A DNA stretch of 6,862 nt, taken from contig DYCW01000408.1 in NCBI GenBank assembly GCA_019417865.1, forward strand, positions 1 through 6,862. Reading direction: 5' to 3'. Each line of letters begins with the position of its first letter. The stretch's first letter is position 1. A model generated the notes under the pieces. That model worked only from the letters and a program-made list of their open reading frames with translations, was not told the DNA's origin and did no database searches. Of this stretch, positions 1 to 6,247 are shown in pieces. The stretch is from Ruminococcus sp. (GTDB taxonomy: Bacteria > Bacillota > Clostridia > Oscillospirales > Ruminococcaceae). The translations under genes were made by a program, and so were the position numbers.

Positions 1-1649
1 GTCTTTGCAGTATTCACCGCAGATGTTGCAAAGTTCGTAACTTTTTTCACCGCAAATGCAGTGGCAATTGCTGCGGCGATTGGCTTTGCGTGCTCCACAA
101 TTTCATCCAAATGCTCCGACACATAGTCAATGGCTTTTTCAATTTTCGGCATATATTTTTGTGCAACGGGAACTACGATTTCCGTTTCAATTTTCCGCTT
201 TAAAGCTTCCATTCGGCTTCCCAAATCATCGTACTGCACATCTGCCATTTCTTCTAATGCGTCTGTGGTTGTGGAAATTTCGCCCTGCGTATTCATCAAT
301 GCATTAACGGCATCTTCTCCCAAATCCTCCCACATGGTGCCCATGAGTGTTTGCCCCAACACATAGCGGTCTTGTTCATCTTCGACTTGTGAAAGAGCCG
401 TCATAATTTCCTGTATCGCTGCCTGTGCATCTTCCCCACCAGCTGCCAATTTGCCCTTGATTTCGTCCAGATTGTAGCTGGTATCCGATACAGTGGCATT
501 GTAGTCTGCTTGTGCCTTTTCCAAGTCAATTTGTGCCTGTTCCGCCTTGTTTAAAGCGTCCTGATATTCCAGCGATGCACTGCCATTTTTAGAAAGCTGT
601 TCCTGCACATTTTGCTGTGCCTGTGCGAGGTCAACTTCCGCCTTTGATACATCCAAGGCTGCCTGCTTCAACGCTGCTGCGTCCGTTGCAGATTCCGCAA
701 AGCCAAGACCCAACGCCTGTAAAGCCTCATCTGCTGTGCCGTCGTTTAAGCGGATGTTCATTTCCTTGACGGCATCGCCCAGCTTGTCAACCGACCATGT
801 GCCGTTCTGAACGCCATTTGCCAGCATGTTGAACATATCTTCCGCAGAATAGCCCAGATTGGCAAACTGGACAGAATATTCATTGAGTGTATCCAGCATA
901 TCGCCATTTTGGTCAAGTCCCTTTTGTGCCCCTTGTGCAATCAGATTATAGGCTTCATCGGCAGTCACACCGAATACCTTCATCAGTTGCGTGGCAGCCT
1001 GTGTGGATTCATTCAATTCATATCCAAAAGCATCCCGCAGCAAATATGCGGATTCTGTTGCCTTTTGTAATTCTTCATCCACTAAGCCTGTTCGCTTATA
1101 AATTTCTGCCACGCCTGCTGCGGTATCCTCCATGGATTCCCCGAAATTATCTGCGTACACATTGGATGCAATGCTTTGCAGGCTTTCCAACTCTGCCCCA
1201 GCTGCACCGGTAGAAGTTGCCACTTGATTCATTGCCTTTTCGTAAGATACACCAATATCTACAATTTCTTTTGCTCCATAAGCAAGCCCTGCGGCGGCTA
1301 AGGCACTTTGCATTTTTCCGGCTAGTCCATCAATAGATGTTCCAGCTTCTTCTGCTGCATCTCCAATGCCCTTGAAATTTTCACTGGCACTTGTACCGAA
1401 TGCTTCCGCATTGTCTTGTACATCCTGCCAGGCTTTTTTCAACGCATCTGACGCATCCATACCCGCATCTTCATATGCCTTTGCAAGCCGTTTGGCTTGC
1501 TTTTCCATCGTTTCGAATGCGGCTTCTGCCTTCTTTTCTGCAACGCTGGCACTATCCGCAATGGCTTCCTCCATCTCCGCTAAATCTTTCTTCAAGCCAT
1601 CCGTTTTAATGCCGGAATCAAATGCAATGGAACCATTTGTATCTGCCAT
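1..1649 (-). CDS. Phage tail tape measure protein, N-terminal part (3' end beyond the window)
   Basis: Open from an ATG at 1649 to the window edge, giving 549 codons and no stop. The start is fixed by GAGGTGA (1654-1660) just upstream, 12 bases after the Gp15-type gene stops. The tape measure protein sets tail length, fills the tail tube and helps DNA entry. The translation begins MADTNGSIAFDSGIKTDGL, followed by an Ala/Glu/Lys-rich helical stretch to about residue 85. A TP901-type tape-measure core (PhageMin_Tail-like) follows: AFGYELNESTQAA near residue 207 and MGTMWEDLGEDAVNAL around W440. An extra coiled-coil segment, about residues 328-385, splits this core. A short hydrophobic run (PIAAAIATAFAV, about 523-534) lies near the edge and may begin a membrane-active segment. 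Position after Gp15 is standard for this phage class. Full length cannot be judged because the C-terminal part is outside the window. Confidence 0.93.
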   Translation of the reverse strand, partial: MADTNGSIAFDSGIKTDGLKKDLAEMEEAIADSASVAEKKAEAAFETMEKQAKRLAKAYEDAGMDASDALKKAWQDVQDNAEAFGTSASENFKGIGDAAEEAGTSIDGLAGKMQSALAAAGLAYGAKEIVDIGVSYEKAMNQVATSTGAAGAELESLQSIASNVYADNFGESMEDTAAGVAEIYKRTGLVDEELQKATESAYLLRDAFGYELNESTQAATQLMKVFGVTADEAYNLIAQGAQKGLDQNGDMLDTLNEYSVQFANLGYSAEDMFNMLANGVQNGTWSVDKLGDAVKEMNIRLNDGTADEALQALGLGFAESATDAAALKQAALDVSKAEVDLAQAQQNVQEQLSKNGSASLEYQDALNKAEQAQIDLEKAQADYNATVSDTSYNLDEIKGKLAAGGEDAQAAIQEIMTALSQVEDEQDRYVLGQTLMGTMWEDLGEDAVNALMNTQGEISTTTDALEEMADVQYDDLGSRMEALKRKIETEIVVPVAQKYMPKIEKAIDYVSEHLDEIVEHAKPIAAAIATAFAVKKVTNFATSAVNTAK

Positions 1650-1661
1650 TTTCTCACCTCA

Positions 1662-2234
1662 CTAAAAATATTCTGCAAGTTCCGATGACGTCATCGGTGG
1701 TCGTGGAATTGCAATCGCATTTTGAATGCGAATCATCCGATTTCGTTCCTTATTATCTTTGATACTGCCGGTATTGATGCAGCGATAGGCAATCCGTTGC
1801 TTCACACTGCTATCCTCTGGCAGCCCCTCAAACAATGCCGTAAACACGAACCAGTGCAGGGAAGTGCTTTGCAAATGGATTTGATAATACCGCAGAAAAT
1901 CCGCAAATAGATAGGCACTATCATGCAGATAGGAGAAAACGGGAGCTGCTCCAGCCCCCGTTGCTTTCCGTTTCGATTTTGGTAGTATTTCACAAGATGC
2001 AAATTCCTGCAATGCCAGATAGGCAGCCACCCGATTTGCCGGAATCGTTTCCCGATACCAATTCATGGATACTGCAATTTTTTCTACGTCGGTCAGTTCT
2101 TTCTCTTCGTGCAGCAGAAAAAAAGAAATCCAGTCCTTAAAATTGGTGTGGATGGGATAGCTTGTGCCATCCACATCCACACTTTCCGGCAATTTATCCG
2201 TTAGAATGTTGTACCAATCAGTCTGTTGGAGCAT
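1662..2234 (-). CDS. Gp15-family phage protein (tail assembly, chaperone position)
   Basis: A 190-aa protein resembling the Bacteriophage Gp15 family, which sits between the tail chaperone and the tape measure gene in many Firmicutes siphoviruses. The N-terminus has the usual pattern of a target loop (LPESVDVDGTSYPIHTNFKD) followed by helices. A basic linker, SKRKATGAGAAP (about residues 87-98), precedes a Trp/Phe/Tyr-rich helical half. The C-terminus is a proline-rich tail ending SSELAEYF. The start ATG overlaps the preceding gene by 17 bases in another frame and has a good purine-rich site, GAGGCGGTGA (2241-2250), upstream. Independent initiation is therefore likely rather than frameshift fusion. 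The role, by family and position, is assisting tape measure and tail tube assembly; no catalytic motif is visible. Family call is from remembered sequence pattern, not a search. Confidence 0.85.
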   Translation of the reverse strand: MLQQTDWYNILTDKLPESVDVDGTSYPIHTNFKDWISFFLLHEEKELTDVEKIAVSMNWYRETIPANRVAAYLALQEFASCEILPKSKRKATGAGAAPVFSYLHDSAYLFADFLRYYQIHLQSTSLHWFVFTALFEGLPEDSSVKQRIAYRCINTGSIKDNKERNRMIRIQNAIAIPRPPMTSSELAEYF

Positions 2235-2565
2235 AGCGTTTCACCGCCTCTATCAGCCGTAGTTCACTGGAAAGCCGCTGCTCAAAAATGACTTTTAGCA
2301 ACGATGAAAATACATCGTTATAAACTCTGCGGTTGTCTGGCACATTTGCAAAGAGTTTTTCAGATGTGCCATTGCCGAATAGAGCATCAAAAAAGGTACG
2401 ATAATTTTCGCAGTATGCACGAATGGCTTCTGCTTCATTTTTGGCTGCAAATTCCCGATTGGAAATGGTAGCAGAAGCGGCTTGATACCGCTCCATGAAT
2501 GCTGCATCTTCTGCATCAACTGGCAAAGAATAGCCATTGATTTCCCATGTATTTTTTTCTTCCAT
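2218..2565 (-). CDS. Tail assembly chaperone-like protein (DUF6673-like)
   Basis: A 115-aa acidic, mostly helical protein starting MEEKNTWEINGYSLPVDAED. The WEINGYSL opening, the central AYCENYRTFFDALFGNGTSEKLF segment (split here as AYCENYRTFF then DALFGNGTSEKLF) and the helical end resemble the DUF6673 group of Clostridia phages. That group lies directly after the major tail protein, where tail assembly chaperones are found. Such proteins bind the tape measure protein during tail assembly and are not in the virion. The start ATG follows the tail protein stop by 8 bases. Its ribosome site is weak (GAGAG about a dozen bases upstream), so coupling to the upstream gene is probable. It overlaps the Gp15-type gene by 17 bases. 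The Gp15 frame is reachable only by a +1 or -2 shift, not the common -1 shift, and no slippery heptamer was seen. Confidence 0.8.
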   Translation of the reverse strand: MEEKNTWEINGYSLPVDAEDAAFMERYQAASATISNREFAAKNEAEAIRAYCENYRTFFDALFGNGTSEKLFANVPDNRRVYNDVFSSLLKVIFEQRLSSELRLIEAVKRYAPTD

Positions 2566-2573
2566 ATTGATTA

Positions 2574-3116
2574 TCAGCTCTCAATCGTTGCCGTCTGTCC
2601 GTCAGTTGAAACGTGTGCACGGCACTTTGTTTTCTCGCCTCTCGACTTGAAATCGCCGCTATAAGTCATGCAGTCCGTGGAATCGCCGTTGCTGCTCGGA
2701 ATAATAGCATAATTTCGTACATAAGCGTCACAAATTACGCCAGCACCTGTTCCATCTGGATTCGAACTGCCGCCAGGGGCGGCTGTCGCTGTAGACAAAT
2801 CCACTACCAAAATGCGGCGAACCGCATCCGAACCGATTAACTCCTCTTCTGTAATTTTTACAATTTCTTCAAGAGACGGCTGCCCAATGTAATGGTCGAA
2901 ATTGTACCCAATGCTTTCGGAATATCCCGTGACGTCCGTCCGTTCTGCATCCTCGTCGACATACCGCCGACCGTATTCCGTCGCATTTGCATTATGTGTC
3001 TGCGTTGTAAAGCCTTCCAAACGCTCAAAATGAGAGCCATCCGTGTCTTTGACTTCCATAAATAAAAGCTTTTGGGAACGCTTTTTTAGTTTTAAGCTAT
3101 CAATGCCCTTACCCAT
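2574..3116 (-). CDS. Major tail (tube) protein
   Basis: A 180-aa protein that likely forms the non-contractile tail tube. It opens MGKGIDSLKLKKRSQKLLFM and carries a block RRYVDEDAERTDVTGYSES (about residues 50-68), typical of Firmicutes phage major tail proteins. Beta-rich segments follow, with a Gly/Ser/Pro loop (AAPGGSSNPDGTGAG, about 112-126) that probably faces outward. The C-terminal part (TYSGDFKSRGEKTKCRA) is also usual for tube proteins. Its ATG overlaps the preceding gene's stop in ATGGGTAA. It is served by a strong GGAGG (3123-3127) lying inside that gene, so efficient translation fits a protein needed in many copies. Lying between the tail-terminator-position gene and the chaperone gene supports the call. 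Confidence 0.88.
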   Translation of the reverse strand: MGKGIDSLKLKKRSQKLLFMEVKDTDGSHFERLEGFTTQTHNANATEYGRRYVDEDAERTDVTGYSESIGYNFDHYIGQPSLEEIVKITEEELIGSDAVRRILVVDLSTATAAPGGSSNPDGTGAGVICDAYVRNYAIIPSSNGDSTDCMTYSGDFKSRGEKTKCRAHVSTDGQTATIES

Positions 3117-3546
3117 TCAAATACCTCCATGATTGTAAATATGTAATTCGCAGCTGGATTTGATAGCGTGACGTCTTCTCCGTCACTTCTAGTGCATATC
3201 CGCTACTGATGACCTCAATACTTCTTACTTGTTTGCCCTCGCCGAAATCTGGATAGCTTTCATTGTAATCGTTTTTTTCAATCCAATCGGCGAATTTTTC
3301 ATAAAATTCAGAGTTTAGGATATTTTGTATCACATCGTGCCCGTATGCCTCACGGCTGCCGAAGGCAAACTCCAATTGACGGATACTGGAACCATCTGCA
3401 TATTTCTTTACGATTGGTTCGCAGGGGAGCGTATCAATGGTATACTCGATTGGGTCAACGCCCAGCCGGTCAACTCCTAAAATCCGATTATTTTCCAACA
3501 GGGGACAGCTGGCAAAGTAATCCCACACCGCCTGAATCATCGACAT
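3109..3546 (-). CDS. Phage head-tail joining / tail terminator-position protein (minor capsid 3-like)
   Basis: From the preferred ATG the protein has 145 aa and begins MSMIQAVWDYFASCPLL. An in-frame ATG 15 bases upstream (3561) would overlap the previous gene by 11 bases but has no ribosome site. The ATG at 3546 has GGGAAG seven bases upstream and leaves a 4-base gap. The pattern is that of a conserved Clostridia phage protein of this locus: a helical N-terminus, an IDTLPCEPIVKKYADGSS segment, then FAFGSREAYG, an FYEKFADWIE helix, and a closing beta part with SSGYALEV and RYQIQLRITYLQ. Relatives are sometimes labelled minor capsid protein or, by database error, chloramphenicol resistance protein. 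Position just before the tube protein suggests the tail terminator or head-tail completion role; that role is inferred. Confidence 0.78.
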   Translation of the reverse strand: MSMIQAVWDYFASCPLLENNRILGVDRLGVDPIEYTIDTLPCEPIVKKYADGSSIRQLEFAFGSREAYGHDVIQNILNSEFYEKFADWIEKNDYNESYPDFGEGKQVRSIEVISSGYALEVTEKTSRYQIQLRITYLQSWRYLNG

Positions 3547-3550
3547 ACCA

Positions 3551-3874
3551 TCACTTCCCATCTATCATTTTTTGTGTACCACGCTGAATTTCCTTTCCAT
3601 GTGCTGTCATGGCACGCTTGAGCCAATATCGTCCACGCTTACCGGATGAAAGCCCTTTGTAGTACTGCCGTTTGGCGTAGGGGGCAATCCAGCGAATGCG
3701 ACCGCTGCCCACCTTTGTGCCCAAAATGCCGGAATCCCGCAGCATACCAGTTTTGAATGGAATGTACGGGTCGCATTTCCGTAGAATTTCGCTGTCCAAA
3801 AATTTTTGTGCCTTCTGCAAGTGACTAGAAAATACTTTTTCAGATGGCATCTTGATTTTGAATCCGAAAATCAA
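3551..3874 (-). CDS. Minor capsid protein 2 / HK97 gp10-like head-tail protein, TTG start
   Basis: A 107-aa basic protein with the sequence pattern of Minor_capsid_2/gp10-like neck proteins. After a short N-terminal stretch comes a helix, then CDPYIPFKTGMLRDSG (the P-x-x-TG-x-L-x-x-S motif common in this group). An APYAKRQYYKGLSSGKRGR stretch follows, then WLKRAMTAH near the end. Such proteins join the head completion ring to the tail. The chosen start is TTG, whose last two bases form part of the previous gene's TGA (TTGA overlap, 3871-3874). GAGGTGA (3882-3888) sits seven bases upstream and supports this over the ATG at 3850, which would drop eight residues. The downstream gene begins within a few bases of its stop. 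Confidence 0.85.
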   Translation of the reverse strand: MIFGFKIKMPSEKVFSSHLQKAQKFLDSEILRKCDPYIPFKTGMLRDSGILGTKVGSGRIRWIAPYAKRQYYKGLSSGKRGRYWLKRAMTAHGKEIQRGTQKMIDGK

Positions 3875-4224
3875 TTTGCAGTCACCTCAATGTGCTGTAC
3901 CTCCGGCGAACCATAGCGGCAGTCTGCAACGGCTGTAATGGTGTGCTTATTCCGTGATGTTTGAATTTCCTGTATCGGCAAATCTGCTGGTACAATGCCA
4001 CGGCAAAGAATATCCTCCCGAATCGGCACATAGTCTGCTACCGATTCCACAGGAATGCATACATAAATGCTATCGCTTTGTTGCATTTCTTTTCCACTCT
4101 GGCTGCCGCCAATGGATTCCTCCCAATACACATTCTGAATGATATGGCGGCTGAAAATCGGCTTGTGGTTTGCAATTTCTTCTTGATGATAGATGGTAAT
4201 TGCTTCACAATTTGTAAAAATCAG
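3871..4224 (-). CDS. DUF6751-like head-tail protein, probable CTG start
   Basis: The open frame runs 117 codons from a CTG that overlaps the connector gene's TGA (CTGA, 4221-4224). AGGGGG (4230-4235) lies five bases before this CTG. The first conventional in-frame start is a GTG at 4131, which has no comparable site. It would delete about 31 residues that look conserved: IFTNCEAITIYHQEE, as in relatives that open with MIFTN-type sequence, then a beta segment into VYWEES. The remainder has a SIYVCIP strand, a Pro/Val/Asp loop region, and the typical end YGSPEVQHIEV. This resembles DUF6751, a small beta-rich protein between connector and gp10-like genes in Clostridia phages, probably part of the neck. 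Exact function is unknown. The ATT directly after the CTG is an alternative initiation codon. Confidence 0.8.
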   Translation of the reverse strand: MIFTNCEAITIYHQEEIANHKPIFSRHIIQNVYWEESIGGSQSGKEMQQSDSIYVCIPVESVADYVPIREDILCRGIVPADLPIQEIQTSRNKHTITAVADCRYGSPEVQHIEVTAN

Positions 4225-4235
4225 TCACACCCCCT
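4221..4235 (-). promoter_or_regulatory. Shine-Dalgarno and CTGA stop/start overlap for the DUF6751-like gene
   Basis: AGGGGG (4230-4235), a five-base spacer TGTGA, then CTG overlapping the connector's TGA. The spacing is ideal for initiation at CTG, and the site lies inside the connector's last codons (YRGCD). This decides the start of the downstream gene, which has no ATG, GTG or TTG near it. Confidence 0.65.
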
Positions 4236-4637
4236 ATAAAGCAGCCCAGTCCGCCCTAAATACTGCATGCAAATGCTGTAGATATAGTCGAAAAAGTTGG
4301 ATTCATTTCCCAATAGTGCTGCCAGTTCCTCCGATGGCGTGCCATAGGTAATGCTGTATTTGCTATTGGTTTCCGACTTTTTCAAGCGGCTGCTACCGTC
4401 TGTGATGCCGCCGCCAGCTCCATACACTTGATAGAGCCAAAACGCCTCCGCCAACGCACAGCAGCACTTTTGAACGTGCTCTTGAAACTGTTCCGGCACG
4501 CCGTTTTCCAGTCTGCCGAACGTAGCATTATCCATGTACTCCGATGCACGGGCGGCTGCCGTGCGGAATGCGTCCGCATCGGCGATTTTTTGCCCGTAAA
4601 ATGATTCCTGATAATAAGAAAACTCAGCATAAATCAT
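4221..4637 (-). CDS. Head-tail connector / adaptor protein (minor capsid 1 / gp6-like)
   Basis: A 138-aa, mainly helical protein starting MIYAEFSYYQESFYG. In this locus the first gene after the capsid gene encodes the adaptor that binds under the portal. Visible features are an AFRTAAARASEYMDNAT helix with the usual FGRLENGVPEQF turn, a helix carrying three adjacent cysteines (VQKCCCALAEAF, about residues 55-66), and a SETNSKYSITYGTP strand followed by a short LLGNESNFFDYIYSI helix. The YSITYGTPSEE pattern recurs in gp6-like adaptors. The ATG overlaps the stop of the 30-aa gene as ATGA (4634-4637), with AGAGGA (4644-4649) six bases upstream. The triple cysteine is unusual, but no metal site is evident. 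Family name is by resemblance and position. Confidence 0.82.
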   Translation of the reverse strand: MIYAEFSYYQESFYGQKIADADAFRTAAARASEYMDNATFGRLENGVPEQFQEHVQKCCCALAEAFWLYQVYGAGGGITDGSSRLKKSETNSKYSITYGTPSEELAALLGNESNFFDYIYSICMQYLGRTGLLYRGCD

Positions 4638-4726
4638 TTTGTATCCTCTGGCTTTTTCTCCTGTTCTGGCGGCTTATCCGGATTCGGATTCTGCTTTTTC
4701 TGCGGTTTCATGCCGATTGTCTTCAT
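4634..4726 (-). CDS. Small basic, proline-rich 30-aa protein between capsid and connector genes
   Basis: A short gene encoding 30 residues that starts MKTIGMKPQKKQ and continues with alternating Asn/Pro, Lys/Pro and Glu/Lys residues. No hydrophobic segment or cysteine is present, so it is probably disordered. It starts 15 bases after the capsid gene stop and has a strong AAAGGAG site seven bases before its ATG. Its TGA overlaps the connector's ATG as ATGA. That arrangement argues for real translation: at minimum it couples the connector to its own ribosome site. I do not recognise a family. Many related phages have a small gene at this spot, sometimes a short capsid-linked or neck protein. 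Whether this peptide itself works or only serves as a leader is open. Confidence 0.7.
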   Translation of the reverse strand: MKTIGMKPQKKQNPNPDKPPEQEKKPEDTK

Positions 4727-4741
4727 GAAAATGCTCCTTTC

Positions 4742-5614
4742 TTACGATGCCGCATAAGAGCAGTAAATGCCCTTCACGCCATTTTCCAATGTGTCTGTCA
4801 AGCCGTATGCACGATAGAAAAATTTCCAGGCATCCATTTCCTGATTTTCCGTAGGAGAAATTACCTTAGAAACAACATGCTTTGTCACCTGCAATACAGC
4901 CGGCTTGTGAATAATCATGTAATTGATATTCTTTCCAGCTGTTGCCTTTTTGTATCCGCCGATTTCCTCACCGGTTGTTCTGCCGTCTAGCAGGTCGATT
5001 GCTGTATAGAATCGTGTTTGCGGCACATCAATAATAGCGGCAAAGCCTTCCATCATGCTGCGGCTCTTGTAAGTATCCAATGCCTTAATCATGTTGTGCA
5101 AGGTTGGCGTCAAAAATAAATAGCGACTTTCCGCATTAACTTCCGCTTCATCCATTTCAGAATTGGCATGCATAATGGATTCCGTCACATCTTCTACAAC
5201 GGAAAAAGTTTCCTGCTTACTCAGAATACCCGTTGCACCGGCATAGGTTGCGAATCGCATGGCGTCCATTTCCGGCACGACTTTGTGCTTCATAAATTGA
5301 TTTGCCAGCAAGCCAAATGCCTTGTCGATGGTTTCCTCATTGTCCATTGCATCAACAGAAAATGTTCTGCCACGGTCATAGTTGAATTTCACGGATTCCC
5401 ATGTGAGATTGGAAGAGCCTTCGGCATAGCCCTCTGTACGGCTGTATTCGCCCAGCCCATCCATATCACACTTTGGAATCAGGATTTCATTTGCGTTCGT
5501 ACCTGGTCGTGTCCACTGGCTGCCAGATTCCAATACATTTGTCTTTGCCGTCTGCCGATACGCTTCATCCAGCAAGGTGGTATGTCTGCTTGCTAATTCA
5601 AAAAGATTTGGCAT
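4742..5614 (-). CDS. Major capsid protein
   Basis: A 290-aa protein matching the pattern of Firmicutes siphovirus major capsid proteins, presumed HK97-fold. It opens MPNLFELASRHTTLLDEAYR, then an ANEILIPKCDMDGLGEYSR stretch and YDRGRTFSVDAMDNEET. A long helix follows with FMKHKVVPEMDAMRFATYAG, characteristic of this group. The middle has LFLTPTLHNMIKAL, and the C-terminal third has YMIIHKPAVLQVTKH and YGLTDTLENGVKGIY, usual end elements. It forms the icosahedral shell around the scaffold. There is no separate protease gene or long prohead delta domain, because a distinct scaffold gene precedes it. The ATG lies 17 bases after the scaffold stop with AAAGGATGA upstream, a strong site as expected for the most abundant virion protein. 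Confidence 0.94.
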   Translation of the reverse strand: MPNLFELASRHTTLLDEAYRQTAKTNVLESGSQWTRPGTNANEILIPKCDMDGLGEYSRTEGYAEGSSNLTWESVKFNYDRGRTFSVDAMDNEETIDKAFGLLANQFMKHKVVPEMDAMRFATYAGATGILSKQETFSVVEDVTESIMHANSEMDEAEVNAESRYLFLTPTLHNMIKALDTYKSRSMMEGFAAIIDVPQTRFYTAIDLLDGRTTGEEIGGYKKATAGKNINYMIIHKPAVLQVTKHVVSKVISPTENQEMDAWKFFYRAYGLTDTLENGVKGIYCSYAAS

Positions 5615-5631
5615 AAAATATCATCCTTTCT

Positions 5632-6183
5632 TTATTTCAGCTCGTAAATGCTCCGAAGCTGTTTCATTTGTTCTGCATTAGAAGTCGGGGAGACGCCTGG
5701 CGTCCGTCCCATGAATGGCTTAATTGGTTCGGCGGGCTGGAATGCATCCGCATGGGATTCACGGAATGGTTTCAGTACATCATCCGCTCCGACCAGCTTG
5801 TCGCCATCAAATTGCAAGCCCTTTTCTGTCAACAGCCGTGCAACGTGCTGCTCATAGATTTCATCCCGTAAGCCGAGTGTTTTGACGTACTGTCCAAGTT
5901 TTGTCTGATACTCAAATGCCTTACGGTCTTTTTCGGACTGCTCCAATTTTTGCTTGTAGTCTTCTACACTTGCTTTGATACCATCAATATCCATATCCTT
6001 GTAAGATTGGATAGTGGCATTAGCAGTGTCAAGGCTTTTCTGCACTGCATCAAGCTTCTGCTGCAAAGCATTATACTCTTCCTCCGTGTAGGTTTTGGCT
6101 GCTGGTTCTGTTGTGCTGGGTTCTTCCGATGCAGATTCCGCAAAATACTGCATCGAGATTCGCAGTGGCTTATGTTCGTACAT
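5632..6183 (-). CDS. Phage capsid scaffolding protein (GP20-like)
   Basis: A 183-aa protein placed directly before the capsid gene. The start chosen is the ATG at 6183, with AAAGGAG (6193-6199) upstream. The frame stays open further but crosses the hairpin and the neighbouring gene, so that extension is rejected. The N-terminus is MYEHKPLRISMQYFAES, like the short LxLQxFAE opening of many Firmicutes phage head proteins. A Ser/Glu/Pro/Thr linker (18-30) is followed by a charged coiled coil of about residues 33-95 (QQKLDAVQKSLDTANATIQ and so on). A second helical part with TLGLRDEIYEQHVARLL comes next (103-118), then a Pro-rich linker and a short basic C-terminal helix EQMKQLRSIYELK, which in such proteins usually contacts the coat. 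It guides procapsid assembly and is then lost. Confidence 0.87.
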   Translation of the reverse strand: MYEHKPLRISMQYFAESASEEPSTTEPAAKTYTEEEYNALQQKLDAVQKSLDTANATIQSYKDMDIDGIKASVEDYKQKLEQSEKDRKAFEYQTKLGQYVKTLGLRDEIYEQHVARLLTEKGLQFDGDKLVGADDVLKPFRESHADAFQPAEPIKPFMGRTPGVSPTSNAEQMKQLRSIYELK

Positions 6184-6211
6184 AAATTCTTGCTCCTTTC
6201 TGATTTTTGGG
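6184..6211 (-). promoter_or_regulatory. Ribosome binding site fixing the scaffold start
   Basis: On the minus strand AAAGGAG (6193-6199) precedes the scaffold ATG by nine bases. The site is what separates the true start at 6183 from the longer open frame that continues through the hairpin upstream. No convincing -10/-35 pair was seen here. Confidence 0.7.
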
Positions 6212-6244
6212 TATAAAAATAGCACCCTCGTTTCCGAAGATGCT
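6212..6244 (-). terminator. Hairpin with GAAA loop and U-tract upstream of scaffold gene
   Basis: The minus strand reads AGCATCTTCG-GAAA-CGAGGGTGCT followed by ATTTTTAT. The ten bases on each side pair completely (two G-T pairs), closed by a GNRA tetraloop. Five T residues follow after one A. This has the form of an intrinsic terminator and lies right after the stop of the 56-aa gene. Because the scaffold and capsid genes lie just downstream, it may be partial, subject to antitermination, or act as an mRNA processing or stability element. Confidence 0.75.
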
Positions 6245-6247
6245 AAT

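Noticed and set aside
56..1665. Several plus-strand open frames opposite the tape measure gene (for example 887-1213 and 1366-1665)
   Set aside because: They mirror codon composition of the long minus-strand gene, lack ribosome sites and recognisable proteins, and overlap a well-supported gene completely.
2218..2300. Programmed -1 frameshift between the chaperone and Gp15 genes
   Set aside because: The downstream gene is not in the -1 frame, and no slippery heptamer was found near the overlap.
4544..4990. Plus-strand 148-codon frame across the capsid/connector junction
   Set aside because: It lies opposite three supported minus-strand genes and its Cys/Leu/Arg-rich translation shows no family resemblance.
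5168..5596. Plus-strand 142-codon frame opposite the capsid gene
   Set aside because: Antisense shadow of the major capsid protein; Cys/His/Phe-rich random-looking translation and no start site context.
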